This document shows, piece after piece, positions 19,679-27,891 of a DNA stretch of 64,000 nucleotides. The stretch comes from Paenibacillus sp. RUD330. GTDB taxonomy: Bacteria > Bacillota > Bacilli > Paenibacillales > Paenibacillaceae. Location of the stretch: positions 4,280,501 through 4,344,500 of the forward strand of contig NZ_CP022655.2 of the NCBI RefSeq assembly GCF_002243345.2. Direction: 5' to 3'. Each line of letters starts with the position of its first letter. Position 1 is the stretch's first letter. The notes beneath the pieces are model-generated. The model was not told the origin of the DNA. It worked only from the letters and a program-made list of their open reading frames with translations, and ran no database searches. The translations under genes were made by a program, and so were the position numbers.

Positions 19679-20638
19679 CTAGTTGGCCAGGGTTTCCGCC
19701 GACAGCTCGGCTCCAGGCACCCGATTCGTCCAGGCATTGTAATAGCTCGTATTTTTGCCGTAGGAATTGTCGAGCAGGACGCTCGGCTTGTCCATCAGGC
19801 AGGCGAGAATATGGCCGTGCAGCCTTGAAGTGACTATGCTGCCGTAGGCGCCGAATTCGCGGATCGCCTTGTTCACGAGGAACTGGGAGTACCGGTACCA
19901 GATCCGCTGCAGCGGCCCCCGCGCTCCAGGAAGCCGATAGAGCTTCATCATGACGACAAGCGCCTTGCGCTCTGCCGCCGTATAGAGGCTTGTCCAGTCT
20001 TTGGCCGCGCTGCTTGCTCCTCCCGACCGCTCAAGCCGCTCCTGATGAGGCGTCTTCTCGATGTCGTTCCGGAGAAAGAACAGCGTCTCGCCCGCCAGAG
20101 GCGAGGATGAGGCGATCGGATACAGCTGGTGGGCCATGTCCGGGGACATGAACACCTTGATGTTTTTGAACTTCTTGCGGGCCATCTCGTAGCTGAGCGT
20201 GTCCCGCACGTACAGATGCAGGTCCCGGTGCCGGTTGAACACGGCCGCGGTCCGGCCGAAGTTCAGCTCGCTCTTGTAGAAGATCGTCTGCGGCAGCATG
20301 ACGATCCGATGTCCCGGGTACTGCTCCACGATCTTTTCCCGCAGCAGCTGATGCTTCGTATAGAGATCCCCGAAGTTGCCTCCTCCGTGCAGCACGAGGA
20401 TGCAGCTCGGCGGAACCTTGAGCCCGTCCGGGAAGTCCAGCACGCTGTAGCGGGCGCGGACGCGGATGCCGTAAGCCTTGAAGAACGCCTCGGTGCCCTT
20501 CATGATGAGGATGTCCCCGCCGTTGCTGTGCACGGGATAGTCGATATAGATGATTTCAGAGCCTTTTGGAATGCTTCTCGTAATAAGCGAGAGGCGCTCC
20601 TTCAGCTGCTCCATCGAATAGGATTCAAGCTTGTTCAT
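19679..20638 (-). CDS. Polysaccharide pyruvyl transferase, 319 aa
   Basis: Adds a ketal-linked pyruvate from phosphoenolpyruvate to a sugar of the polymer. Diagnostic segments are LHGGGNFGDLY near residue 85, PQTIFY, the RDTLSYEMA strand-helix and TSRLHGHILACLM near the C-terminus. It belongs with EpsI/EpsO/CsaB-like enzymes; length is usual. Its ATG overlaps the stop of wzx (ATGA), so the two are probably translationally coupled. Pyruvylation gives the EPS negative charge; an alternative is pyruvylation of a wall polymer that SLH domains bind, since an SLH protein is encoded in this locus. Confidence 0.9.
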   Translation of the reverse strand: MNKLESYSMEQLKERLSLITRSIPKGSEIIYIDYPVHSNGGDILIMKGTEAFFKAYGIRVRARYSVLDFPDGLKVPPSCILVLHGGGNFGDLYTKHQLLREKIVEQYPGHRIVMLPQTIFYKSELNFGRTAAVFNRHRDLHLYVRDTLSYEMARKKFKNIKVFMSPDMAHQLYPIASSSPLAGETLFFLRNDIEKTPHQERLERSGGASSAAKDWTSLYTAAERKALVVMMKLYRLPGARGPLQRIWYRYSQFLVNKAIREFGAYGSIVTSRLHGHILACLMDKPSVLLDNSYGKNTSYYNAWTNRVPGAELSAETLAN

Positions 20639-22044
20639 GCCTTTCTCGTTCCTCCTCCGGCGGCCGCAGCCGCCATTCTTCTTGACTGGATCCGGTTCAG
20701 GAGGAACCGGAAGTCCTCGCGGTCGTACAGGATGCGGCGCAGAGGAACGCCGAACAGCAGCCGCATCGAGGCGATGGACACCGCCATGCGGATCAGCGCT
20801 CCGCAGAGCAGCGCCAGCGCAAGTCCCTCAAGCCCCATCAGCGGCGTCAGGACGAAGAACAGCGCCACCGTTGCCGCAAGAGCGATGATCTGGCGGATCA
20901 GCACCATCCCGGGACGCCCCATCGCATTGAAAGCCGAGGCGAGAATCCACGATCCCCCGCCGATGATGCATTCGATCGACAGCAGATAGAACGTTCCGCT
21001 CGCTTCCAGGAATACAGGGCCGAATACAAGCCCGATCAGCCTGCTTCCGATCAGCATCGCGGGCACGACTGCTGCCAGCATCAGCAGCATCGACAGCCGG
21101 AACGCCCGGCTGACGGTGGAGATGACCGCTTCCCGGCCCTCGCCCGTTACTTTGGGAAACACAACGCTCGTAATCGCCGTCTGCACGACGTTGAACATCC
21201 GGGAGAGGGCGTATACGACCGAGTACAGCCCGAAATCCCGGGGCGTGAGCAGCGAGAGGATGATGAGCTTGTCGAATTGGCCGTACAGCGTGCCGAGCAG
21301 GTCCGTGCCGAACACCCGGCTGCCGTACGACAGCAGCGGAGCGGCGACTTTCCGGTTCCACGCCTGTCTCCAGCTCATCGCGGCGAATTCGCGGCGCATG
21401 CCCATCGCAGCCAGCGCGATGACGGCCGCCGTCGTGACGAGATAGACGATGACGGCCGAAGGCACCGTCAGCCTGCCTGCCGCCCACAGGACGGCCAGCC
21501 CGGCCAGATTGAGCAGCGGCACATACAGCCGAATGCCGTTGTACACCTGGAAGCGGCCCGCGCTTTGCGCCGCGGCGGCGATCAGATTGACGGCCAGCGC
21601 CATCGGCACGGCGATCACCGTGTACAGCCTGGCGGAAGCGACTGCTTCCGGACTGTATCCGTCCATCCAATGGGGAAGGCCGATCCAGGCGACCGCTCCG
21701 GTAAGGAGGCTCGCCGGCAGGAGCACCGCCAGGCTGACCGCCAGGCTGCCCGCCATCGATGCGCCCCGCTTGACCTGATAGATCAGCGCCGTCGGCAAGC
21801 CGAAACCGGTCAGTCCCGCCAGAAAGGCGGGCCAGAACAGGATGGCGGCCAGCTCCCCTTTCCCCGTCACCCCGAACATCCGGGCGGTCAGGATCGAGGT
21901 CAGCGTGCCGAGCAGCATGATCAGCATGTTCGTGCCGCTCGTCCTGGCGATCGTCGCCGCCATTCCGTTGCCTCTCAGCTGGCGCAGCGCCTTGGCCAGC
22001 CTTCCGTTCGGGACGGAAGCCTCCTCGGCGATGCCCGCGCTCAC
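20635..22044 (-). CDS. Wzx-type polysaccharide flippase, 469 aa
   Basis: A multidrug/oligosaccharide-lipid/polysaccharide (MOP) superfamily exporter with about 12-14 hydrophobic spans spread over the whole length. It would flip undecaprenyl-linked repeat units across the membrane for the Wzy polymerase. It starts with a cytoplasmic basic stretch and then GTNMLIMLLGTLTSILTARMFG, the usual first span of this family. The family-typical length (about 450-480 aa) and neighbours (wzy, sugar transferase) support the call. A T-rich stretch after the preceding GT2 stop lies 55 bases before its start. Confidence 0.88.
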   Translation of the reverse strand: MSAGIAEEASVPNGRLAKALRQLRGNGMAATIARTSGTNMLIMLLGTLTSILTARMFGVTGKGELAAILFWPAFLAGLTGFGLPTALIYQVKRGASMAGSLAVSLAVLLPASLLTGAVAWIGLPHWMDGYSPEAVASARLYTVIAVPMALAVNLIAAAAQSAGRFQVYNGIRLYVPLLNLAGLAVLWAAGRLTVPSAVIVYLVTTAAVIALAAMGMRREFAAMSWRQAWNRKVAAPLLSYGSRVFGTDLLGTLYGQFDKLIILSLLTPRDFGLYSVVYALSRMFNVVQTAITSVVFPKVTGEGREAVISTVSRAFRLSMLLMLAAVVPAMLIGSRLIGLVFGPVFLEASGTFYLLSIECIIGGGSWILASAFNAMGRPGMVLIRQIIALAATVALFFVLTPLMGLEGLALALLCGALIRMAVSIASMRLLFGVPLRRILYDREDFRFLLNRIQSRRMAAAAAGGGTRKA

Positions 22045-22122
22045 AGATCGACGCCTCTCATTTTTTTCATTTTATTATTCATAACGCGACCTCCAGGGTA
22101 AAAAAAGAGAAAGCCTTTCCGA

Positions 22123-23022
22123 TTACTTGTACAATCCGAGGCAGCCGGCGATATAGCCATTGCTGTACTGGATGCGGCGCAGCTGGACGATCGCTTTGCG
22201 GCGATCAGCCAAGGCGAACGGCAGCAGCAGTGCCGATACCGGCACCTTCACCGCCTGCTTGAGGAGATATCCGGGGCCGCGCTGCTTGCGGGCGGCATCG
22301 CTTATGCCCTGCCAATATACCCGGCGCAGAAACCATTTGCGGCTGATGCGGCTTTTGGCGATTTTATGGTCGACGACGGCATGCGGGGTGTAGCACACTT
22401 TATGCGTCGCCCGGATCCGGTCGATGAGCTCGCTCTCCTCGCTCGACAGCAGATTGCTGCCGACACGGCCGAGATCCTCGCGGAACGGGGCATGGCGCTT
22501 GAATACGTCCGCCCGGAAAGCGACGTTCGCCCCGAATGGAATCCGCGGAGCTTCCATCTCCGTGACGCCCGGCGCGTAATCAAGCACCGTGTACAGTGTC
22601 TTGAACATATCCGGCAGCCACTCCGGCTCGCCGCCTTCCCATACCGGGTCGATCTTGCCGCCTACGCATCCGATGCCGGCATCCCGCTCGAACACGTCGA
22701 CGATCGCTCCCATCCAGCCCGGCTTCGCCACGGCGTCGTCGTCCAGGAAGAGGATGTATCGGCCTCTCGCTTCCCTGATGGCCCGGTTCCTCGCCGCCGA
22801 CAAGCCGAGCGTCTCCTCCCGCACGCAGCGCACCCGCTCCGGTCCGACGCCAGCCGTGCGCTGCAGCTCCAGCATCGTCTCCCAGGTGCCGTCCGTCGAT
22901 TTGTTGTCCACGACGAGCACCTCGTACTGCGAGAAATCGAACTGCTGCCGGAGCACGCTCCAGACCGCTTCCTTTGTGTCTTCGGCGCGGTTATGCGTAC
23001 AGATTGCAACCGTTACCTTCAT
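22123..23022 (-). CDS. Family 2 glycosyltransferase, 299 aa
   Basis: A GT-A inverting transferase. The N-terminus VTVAICTHNRAEDTKEAV is the GT2 start. LFLDDDAVAKPGW contains the metal-binding DxD triad, and the SSEESELIDRI region carries the ED-type catalytic base. One hydrophobic stretch near residues 262-278 (VSALLLPFALAD) may associate with the membrane. It lies between galU and wzx. The substrate is unknown. Confidence 0.9.
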   Translation of the reverse strand: MKVTVAICTHNRAEDTKEAVWSVLRQQFDFSQYEVLVVDNKSTDGTWETMLELQRTAGVGPERVRCVREETLGLSAARNRAIREARGRYILFLDDDAVAKPGWMGAIVDVFERDAGIGCVGGKIDPVWEGGEPEWLPDMFKTLYTVLDYAPGVTEMEAPRIPFGANVAFRADVFKRHAPFREDLGRVGSNLLSSEESELIDRIRATHKVCYTPHAVVDHKIAKSRISRKWFLRRVYWQGISDAARKQRGPGYLLKQAVKVPVSALLLPFALADRRKAIVQLRRIQYSNGYIAGCLGLYK

Positions 23023-23066
23023 GCTTCCAACTCCGTTTCCGTATGGTCCTCCAGCTCCCGGGCAGC

Positions 23067-23981
23067 CTATTCGCCGCGTGCCGCCAGCAGCCCCCTGCCG
23101 AGCTCCCGCTCCAGCATCTCGCCCATCTCGGTCAGCAGAGGATGGCGAAGCTCAGGGTTGCGAATTGCGAACTCCAGCGTCGTAAGAATGAACCCCAGCT
23201 TCTCGCCGACATCATAACGGATTCCTTCGAAATCGTAGGCGTGCACGCCCTGATGCTCGTTGAGCCGCTGGATCGCGTCCGTGAGCTGGATCTCTCCTCC
23301 CGCTCCCGTCTCATGCCTGCCGAGGAATTCGAAAATTTCCGGCGTCAGCACATACCGGCCCATGATCGCCAGGTTGGAAGGCGCTTCTCCCGGTGCCGGC
23401 TTTTCCACGAACCGGTTGACGCCGTGCAGCCTGCTGAGCGGGTGATCCAGATTGCCGATCGGATCGACGATGCCGTAGCGATGCGTCTGCTCGACGCCTA
23501 CGGTCTGGACCCCGATGACCGACTTGCCGGTCTGTTCATACTGCTCGATCAGCTGCCGCGTGCAAGGCACATCCGATTGCACGATGTCGTCCCCGAGCAG
23601 AACCGCGAACGGCTCGTCGCCGATGAAGTTGCGGGCGCACCAGACCGCATGGCCAAGACCTTTCGCTTCTTTTTGGCGGATATAGTGGATCTCTACGTTG
23701 GATGAGCGGCGGACCTTCTCCAGAATGTCCAGCTTGCCTTTCTCCTGGAGCGTATGCTCCAATTCGAACGCGATGTCGAAGTGGTCCTCGATCGCCCGCT
23801 TGCCCTTGCCGGTGACGACGATAATGTCCTCGATGCCGGACTCGATCGCCTCCTCGACGATGTACTGGATCGTCGGCTTGTCTACGATCGGGAGCATTTC
23901 CTTCGGCATCGCTTTGGTTGCCGGCAAAAATCGCGTTCCTAAGCCGGCGGCGGGAATGATCGCTTTTCTCACTTTTTGCAT
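23067..23981 (-). CDS. galU: UTP-glucose-1-phosphate uridylyltransferase, 304 aa
   Basis: Makes UDP-glucose, the substrate of ugd in this locus. The N-terminal signature [18 protein letters not shown] is near residue 10, then the [18 protein letters not shown] and [14 protein letters not shown] segments typical of GalU. Length matches B. subtilis GtaB-type enzymes (about 290-300 aa). AGGGTGAG lies before the chosen ATG. An in-frame upstream extension reads through 36-base direct repeats and is not part of the gene. It is the first gene after the EAR-like RNA. Confidence 0.95.
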   Translation of the reverse strand: MQKVRKAIIPAAGLGTRFLPATKAMPKEMLPIVDKPTIQYIVEEAIESGIEDIIVVTGKGKRAIEDHFDIAFELEHTLQEKGKLDILEKVRRSSNVEIHYIRQKEAKGLGHAVWCARNFIGDEPFAVLLGDDIVQSDVPCTRQLIEQYEQTGKSVIGVQTVGVEQTHRYGIVDPIGNLDHPLSRLHGVNRFVEKPAPGEAPSNLAIMGRYVLTPEIFEFLGRHETGAGGEIQLTDAIQRLNEHQGVHAYDFEGIRYDVGEKLGFILTTLEFAIRNPELRHPLLTEMGEMLERELGRGLLAARGE

Positions 23982-24046
23982 GACGCTCACCCTATCTATA
24001 TGGAATGGTTTCATTTGCTTGAATACTCTTCCTTTTCGGCAAACCC

Positions 24047-24135
24047 CGCTGCAGGTACAGATCTTCATTGTTCCAGCAAAATCGCTGCAGGTACGGATCT
24101 TCATTGTTCCAGCAAAATCGCTGCAGGTACGGATC
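24047..24135. repeat. 36-bp direct repeat, 2.5 copies
   Basis: Units begin at 24047, 24083 and 24119 (the last truncated at 17 bases) with the core CGCTGCAGGTACGGATC. Copies one and two differ by one base. They lie between galU and the EAR-like RNA. There are no spacers, so this is a tandem repeat and not a CRISPR array. Confidence 0.9.
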
Positions 24136-24429
24136 ATTCTTCCGATCGCTGTTGAAGCCCCGATTCCTTGAATTTATTCCCTTTGGGGGAATCCGGTCTT
24201 CAAAGGCGAACGCTCTCGCTTCTCCAGAACGATTCCGTCCCTTCCGCTATCAGCTCTCACAAAAACCTAAACGTCGTTCCTCCGCTAACAGCTCAATTCC
24301 TCGCTTGAAAAGCCTGATTTGCTCGCGACACTCGCCATTCGCCGAAACAAGTTCATATCCGCCGCGCTCGTTTCTAACACAGCTCCGTTGCTGACGCATC
24401 GGTGAAGCCTCGCCGGTAATCTCCAAATC
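24136..24429. other. Intergenic segment without recognisable gene
   Basis: Pyrimidine-rich on the plus strand, with short repeated words such as TTCCGCTA and TCCGCTAACAGCTC (near 24239-24296). No protein-like frame with a ribosome site. Its look resembles dispersed intergenic repeats in Paenibacillus genomes, but this cannot be checked here. Within the operon it is part of the long leader of galU. Confidence 0.4.
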
Positions 24430-24592
24430 AACACAGGGGCATCGAACCCCGCCTCACGTCATGCCCTCGACGATGAACGTCTAAGGCCGCTGGCCCACAG
24501 CATGACCGAGTGCCTCCGGTGATAGAGGTGCAGGAGACATTACCTTGGCTTGATTCGGACCGCTTCGCCCGACTTGCCGGCCAATCCTCATG
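24430..24592 (-). ncRNA. EAR (epsC-type) antitermination RNA candidate
   Basis: The minus strand folds into many short helices. GATTGG at 24586-24581 pairs 24558-24552 with one bulged G, enclosing CCG/CGG (24580-24578 with 24571-24569) and a GCGAAGC mini-hairpin (24568-24562). CCTC/GAGG is 24528-24525 with 24516-24513. GTCATGC/GCATGAC is 24506-24500 with 24464-24458, enclosing GGCC/GGCC and GACG/CGTC hairpins. GGGG/CCCC is 24450-24447 with 24439-24436. It sits directly after the kinase gene, on the operon strand, ahead of about 17 kb of EPS genes. In Bacillus subtilis the EAR element lies at the same point, after epsA-epsB, and lets RNA polymerase read through terminators. The match is by position, strand and fold; conserved bases were not aligned. 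Confidence 0.7.
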
Positions 24593-24645
24593 GCTGGAGG
24601 CGGCTCCATTTCCGCTTGCGGGAAAAATCCGTCCACCCTCCTTGC

Positions 24646-25341
24646 TCAAGCCTGCTCCTCGCTGCCGTAGTAGTAATAGTAGTAGCCGCTGTTGCCATCC
24701 CGGTCGACATTGTTGAGAACGACTCCAAGCATCCGCGACCCGGCATTTTCAAGCGTTTCCTTCGCTTTGCGCGCCGTATCGCTCTTGACCTTGCCGGCAT
24801 CGATGACGAGCACGACGCCGTCGCATTTGCCGGCTACGATATGGGCATCCGTCACAGCCAGAATCGGAGGCGTGTCGACGATGACCTGGTCGTACTGTTC
24901 CTTGGCCAGCTCCAGCAGAGCGGCCATCGCTCTCGATCCGAGCATCTCGGAAGGGTTGGGAGGAGTTGGACCCGCTGTCAAAATGTCCAGATTGTCCACC
25001 TCCGAAGCCTGAACCCCCTGCTCGAGCGTGCTGCGCCCCTGCAGCACTCCGGTGAGTCCTCCCCGGTTGCTGAGGGAGAAGATATGATGCTGAGAAGGTT
25101 TCCGCATATCGGCATCGATCAGCAGCACTTTTTGCCCCGCCTGGGCAAAGGTGACCGCCATGTTGGCCGAAGTCGTGCTTTTGCCTTCTCCTGCTCGACA
25201 AGAGGTGACCATCAGCAGGTCGACAGGATCGTCGACTCCGGCGTAGTCCACTCCGGTGCGCAGCATCCGGTAAGATTCCGAGATCGGCGACTTCGGATTG
25301 CTCGCCGTTATTAGAGTCCAGTTACGCGTCAAGCGAGACAT
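24646..25341 (-). CDS. CpsD/EpsB-type bacterial tyrosine kinase, 231 aa
   Basis: A cytoplasmic BY-kinase that autophosphorylates on a C-terminal tyrosine cluster and controls polymer length and export with its membrane partner. Walker A is CRAGEGKST (residues 48-56), Walker A' is LLIDADMRKP, and Walker B is QVIVDTPP. The tail has six consecutive tyrosines before the end, the phosphoacceptor cluster. The start was set at the ATG with GGGGAGG upstream; it lies inside the end of the adaptor gene, a 20-base overlap. It may also phosphorylate other proteins such as Ugd, as known for related kinases. Confidence 0.93.
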   Translation of the reverse strand: MSRLTRNWTLITASNPKSPISESYRMLRTGVDYAGVDDPVDLLMVTSCRAGEGKSTTSANMAVTFAQAGQKVLLIDADMRKPSQHHIFSLSNRGGLTGVLQGRSTLEQGVQASEVDNLDILTAGPTPPNPSEMLGSRAMAALLELAKEQYDQVIVDTPPILAVTDAHIVAGKCDGVVLVIDAGKVKSDTARKAKETLENAGSRMLGVVLNNVDRDGNSGYYYYYYGSEEQA

Positions 25342-26098
25342 TGCTTTTCCTCCCCACATGGCCGGAAGCCGGTATCGTTCCCGTATTGTTCAGATTGCTG
25401 CCGCCCTTGGCCGTCGCCTCTCTCTCCTTGAACTTCGGTATCGCCGCAAGCACAGGAAGTCCAAGGACATCGCGGACATCTTCTTCGGACTTGATCGTGT
25501 CGTCGAGATACTCAAGCAGGAAGGCCAGCCCCAGACCCGCCAGCAGCGAAAGCGCGAACGCCGTGACGATATTGAGCTTGGCGTTCGGGGCGACCGGCGC
25601 GGCCCCGGCGGCAGGATCGGCTTGATTCAGAATCGAGACGTTGTCGACCTGCAGCAGCTTGGGAATTTCCTTGGAGAAGACGAGCGAGACGGCATTCACA
25701 ATATTCGCTGCCCCGGCGAACGACTCGTCTCTGGCGGTGACCGACATGACCTGGGTGTCGTTGACCGATGTCACCGTCACCTTCCCGGCCAGCTCGCCTG
25801 CGCTTTGGTGGAGCTGCGGATATTCTTCGGCGACGATCTGCATGATGCGCGGCGTCTTGATGATTTCCTTGTAGGTCTTGATCAGCTGGATATTGCTGTT
25901 GATCATGCTGAGGTCGATGCTGGACATCAAACCGCCGCCGTCCTTGACCTGTCCGACGAGCAGCTTGGCCGACGCCTCGTATTGGGGTTTGGCGTACCAA
26001 TACGAGTAGGTTGCGGCCAGCGAGCAGCTCACGATGACGATGGCTGCGATCAGCCATAGCCGCTTGCGGATGATGTAGGCATAATGTTTGATTTCCAA
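25322..26098 (-). CDS. Wzz/TkmA-type kinase adaptor and chain-length protein, 258 aa
   Basis: The membrane partner of the tyrosine kinase. It has two membrane spans, at about 14-33 and 173-195, with an extracellular middle part; the second span is followed by the cytoplasmic tail (LDDTIKSEEDVRDVLGLPVLAAIP) that binds and activates the kinase. Length and layout match EpsA/TkmA/CapA proteins. The start codon is TTG with GGAGGG six bases upstream; no ATG is suitably placed. It overlaps the kinase gene by 20 bases. It probably leads the main EPS transcript. Confidence 0.93.
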   Translation of the reverse strand: MEIKHYAYIIRKRLWLIAAIVIVSCSLAATYSYWYAKPQYEASAKLLVGQVKDGGGLMSSIDLSMINSNIQLIKTYKEIIKTPRIMQIVAEEYPQLHQSAGELAGKVTVTSVNDTQVMSVTARDESFAGAANIVNAVSLVFSKEIPKLLQVDNVSILNQADPAAGAAPVAPNAKLNIVTAFALSLLAGLGLAFLLEYLDDTIKSEEDVRDVLGLPVLAAIPKFKEREATAKGGSNLNNTGTIPASGHVGRKSNVSLDA

Positions 26099-26246
26099 GA
26101 TGTTCCCTCCAGTAAAAAATGGTTGAAAATACGAGAACAGACTCCTATTCGAATTATTAATTTTCTTTAATTATTCATTTCGAGAACTTTTGAAGAAAAA
26201 AAAAGAGCGGATTGCCCATTTGCTTCCTCTATCTTTTGGCGGCTTG

Positions 26247-26648
26247 TTAGTTTCTGTCCAAGAAATCATCCAGGCTTCCGCCGTGGAGAATATGCTCCAT
26301 CAGATCCTCGAAGCTCTTATCGATGCCCTTCTTGTCCAGAAGAAGCGTCAGAAGCTCGGCCAGATCGATGCGCGGTTTCTGGCTTCCCGGCACATAGCGG
26401 TTCTTCTTGTAGTCGAACACGAATTCACGGCGGAGCGGATATTCCGTCACATACAGCAGCTCGGCAAGCGAATCGGATTGATTGGCGAGACCGAGGCTGT
26501 CATCCTCCGCGAGCACCTGAAGGAATTGGCGCAATTTCAGCTTTTTCTGCTCCATCTCCATAAATGCCTGCAGGCTCTCCCTTGTTCTCTGGATTTGCTC
26601 GTTCAGTCCCTCATATTCCGTGACAAGCGATAGTTTGCGGACCGCCAT
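26247..26648 (-). CDS. Hypothetical protein, helical, 133 aa
   Basis: No known family recognised. The middle (about 13-50) is a charged helix with coiled-coil character (QIQRTRESLQAFMEMEQKKL). The rest is mixed helical with FDYKKNRYVPGS and a DLAELLTLLL stretch. No signal or membrane span, so cytoplasmic. The ATG used has GGGAGGG at eight bases; an upstream ATG at 26693 has none. It precedes the EPS operon on the same strand, 148 bases from the adaptor gene, so it could be co-transcribed with it or act in its control. Confidence 0.65.
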   Translation of the reverse strand: MAVRKLSLVTEYEGLNEQIQRTRESLQAFMEMEQKKLKLRQFLQVLAEDDSLGLANQSDSLAELLYVTEYPLRREFVFDYKKNRYVPGSQKPRIDLAELLTLLLDKKGIDKSFEDLMEHILHGGSLDDFLDRN

Positions 26649-26819
26649 CCCTTTGTCCCTCCCTGTATCGTCGCTTCCATCGATGCTCGCCATGCGTGGA
26701 TGATAAGCGCGTCTGTTGTCAGATCAAAGCTTCAGCATTCGGTATTTTCAGACACGGGCTGCCAGGGGATTGCAGTCAGCCTTCCAGCAGTTTCGCTGCT
26801 ATTCAGCTTGTTGGTTCGA

Positions 26820-26828
26820 TTATGACAC
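26820..26828 (-). promoter_or_regulatory. Candidate extended -10 for the 133-aa gene
   Basis: On the minus strand a CATAAT hexamer carries a TG one base upstream, 170 bases before the gene start. No good -35 hexamer is seen. Inferred from motif alone. Confidence 0.3.
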
Positions 26829-26943
26829 AGTTCGTCGCAAAAGCTAGAGGGAAGAAAGATGTGTTTGGATTAGTCTTTCCTGTTCATTTTCAGGTCCTGT
26901 TTTCAAGTACCCTGCTCCTAGTTTTCATGCAATAAATGGTAGG

Positions 26944-26989
26944 AATATTCAGACTTGTTCACGTTTTCATGGAAATGTATGCGTTATCG
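26944..26989. promoter_or_regulatory. CRE-like element shared with 46364-46408
   Basis: Contains AATATTC, ACGTTTT and GAAATGTATGCGTTATC in that order. The last part (TGTATGCGTTATCG, 26976-26989) matches the catabolite-responsive element TGNAARCGNWWWCA at 12 of 14 positions. The same three blocks occur in the same order upstream of the sugar ABC transporter. Confidence 0.4.
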
Positions 26990-27063
26990 TCCTCATCCAT
27001 GGAAGCTTCCGCAGGGCTTCCATGAAGCAGACTATTGTCGCAGTCGCCTCCAGGTCCGTGAAA

Positions 27064-27093
27064 GAACAAAAAACCGCTCTCTTGAGCGGTTTT
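27064..27093 (-). terminator. Terminator downstream of gtrA-like gene
   Basis: AAAACCGCTC and GAGCGGTTTT arms with a four-base loop; on the minus strand the stem is followed by further T residues. It lies 107 bases after the GtrA stop. Confidence 0.75.
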
Positions 27094-27200
27094 CCTGTTC
27101 TTGTCTCTGTTCCTTCTTGTTTCGGCGCCCCGACAGTAGTCCTATAACAGACGACCGCATTCAGGGACTTAGGAACGACAGGACGAAATGATGATGTCGT

Positions 27201-27635
27201 TCAAGGTTTTTCCAGGCCCGATTCGACAGAATTCGAGACTTTGGTCACGTCCGAAGAAACTTCCTTGACGCGAAATACCCAATATTTATTGGCTGCAAAT
27301 CCGGCTCCGGTCGCAACGACAACGGCAATTCCTTTCGCAATCAGCGTATTCCAACCTAGTCCGCCGTGAAAAACAGCCAATACAGCGGTCGAAATTCCGA
27401 ATGTGAACAGGTTCACGGCCAGAAACCGGAGCCATTCGCCTTTGCGTCCCGGTTCCGAGCTTCTGAATGTCCAGCTTCGGTTGACCAGATAGCTGTTGAT
27501 TGTCGCGACTGCGTAGCTGATCGTCTGCGCGATCAAATAGTGGACACCAAAAACCGCGTTCAGAAGGCCGAAAATCGCATAATCCAGAACCGTATTCAAT
27601 ACGCCGGTCAATGCGTATTTCATTAACATTCCCAT
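27201..27635 (-). CDS. GtrA-family membrane protein, 144 aa
   Basis: Four predicted membrane spans in a short protein, with YALTGVLNTVLDYAIFGLL at the start and NSYLVNRSWTFRSSE between spans two and three. Both are characteristic of the GtrA/DPMS accessory family, which is thought to move undecaprenyl-linked sugars or assist cell-surface glycosylation. GGTGG lies six bases before the ATG. It is a single-gene unit with its own terminator, divergent from the phosphodiesterase gene. Its partner glycosyltransferase is not next to it. Confidence 0.9.
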   Translation of the reverse strand: MGMLMKYALTGVLNTVLDYAIFGLLNAVFGVHYLIAQTISYAVATINSYLVNRSWTFRSSEPGRKGEWLRFLAVNLFTFGISTAVLAVFHGGLGWNTLIAKGIAVVVATGAGFAANKYWVFRVKEVSSDVTKVSNSVESGLEKP

Positions 27636-27891
27636 CGTAATCCACCCAATCCTTGTACGTCTCTACTGAAGCAAGCGATGACATCGGATTCAAGCGATGC
27701 CCTTCAATTAAAAGGGTATTTCTCCGATTTGTATGGAGTGCCTGTCATAGAGAAGGTAGTGATACCTAGAAGAGTATCCCATGTATCTTTATCCAGTCAA
27801 GTCAAGATGGATTTCATCCGCTCCTTGAACGGGTAATGAATGGACTCAGGCATAGACTTAGCGAATAGCATCCGAAAGAGGTATCGTCAGC

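Larger units (their letters stand above)
26649..27060. other. Intergenic region upstream of EPS-side gene
   Basis: AT-rich stretch with no convincing coding frame. An open plus-strand frame at 26696-26935 lacks a ribosome site and family resemblance. It holds a candidate minus-strand promoter and a 45-base element shared with the region upstream of the sugar transporter; both are listed separately. Confidence 0.45.

Noticed and set aside
22085-22122. T7 run after the GT2 gene as an internal terminator
   Set aside because: No stable stem precedes the T run; the best pairing is three bases, so it was not listed as a terminator.
24047-24135. Possible CRISPR array
   Set aside because: The repeats are directly adjacent with no spacers, only 2.5 copies, and no cas genes are in the window.
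24430-24592. Alternative reading of the structured RNA as a tRNA-like, group II intron or transposon-associated RNA
   Set aside because: A GGGG-TTCGATG-CCCC hairpin recalls a T-arm, but no acceptor or anticodon arm, no domain V and no nuclease or reverse transcriptase gene is present; EPS-operon position favours EAR.
24428-24649. Minus-strand open frame of 73 codons over the EAR-like RNA
   Set aside because: The sequence has extensive RNA pairing and no protein-like composition; the frame overlaps the kinase stop without a ribosome site.
26696-26935. Plus-strand open frame of 79 codons
   Set aside because: No ribosome site and no recognisable features; lies in the control region upstream of the 133-aa gene.
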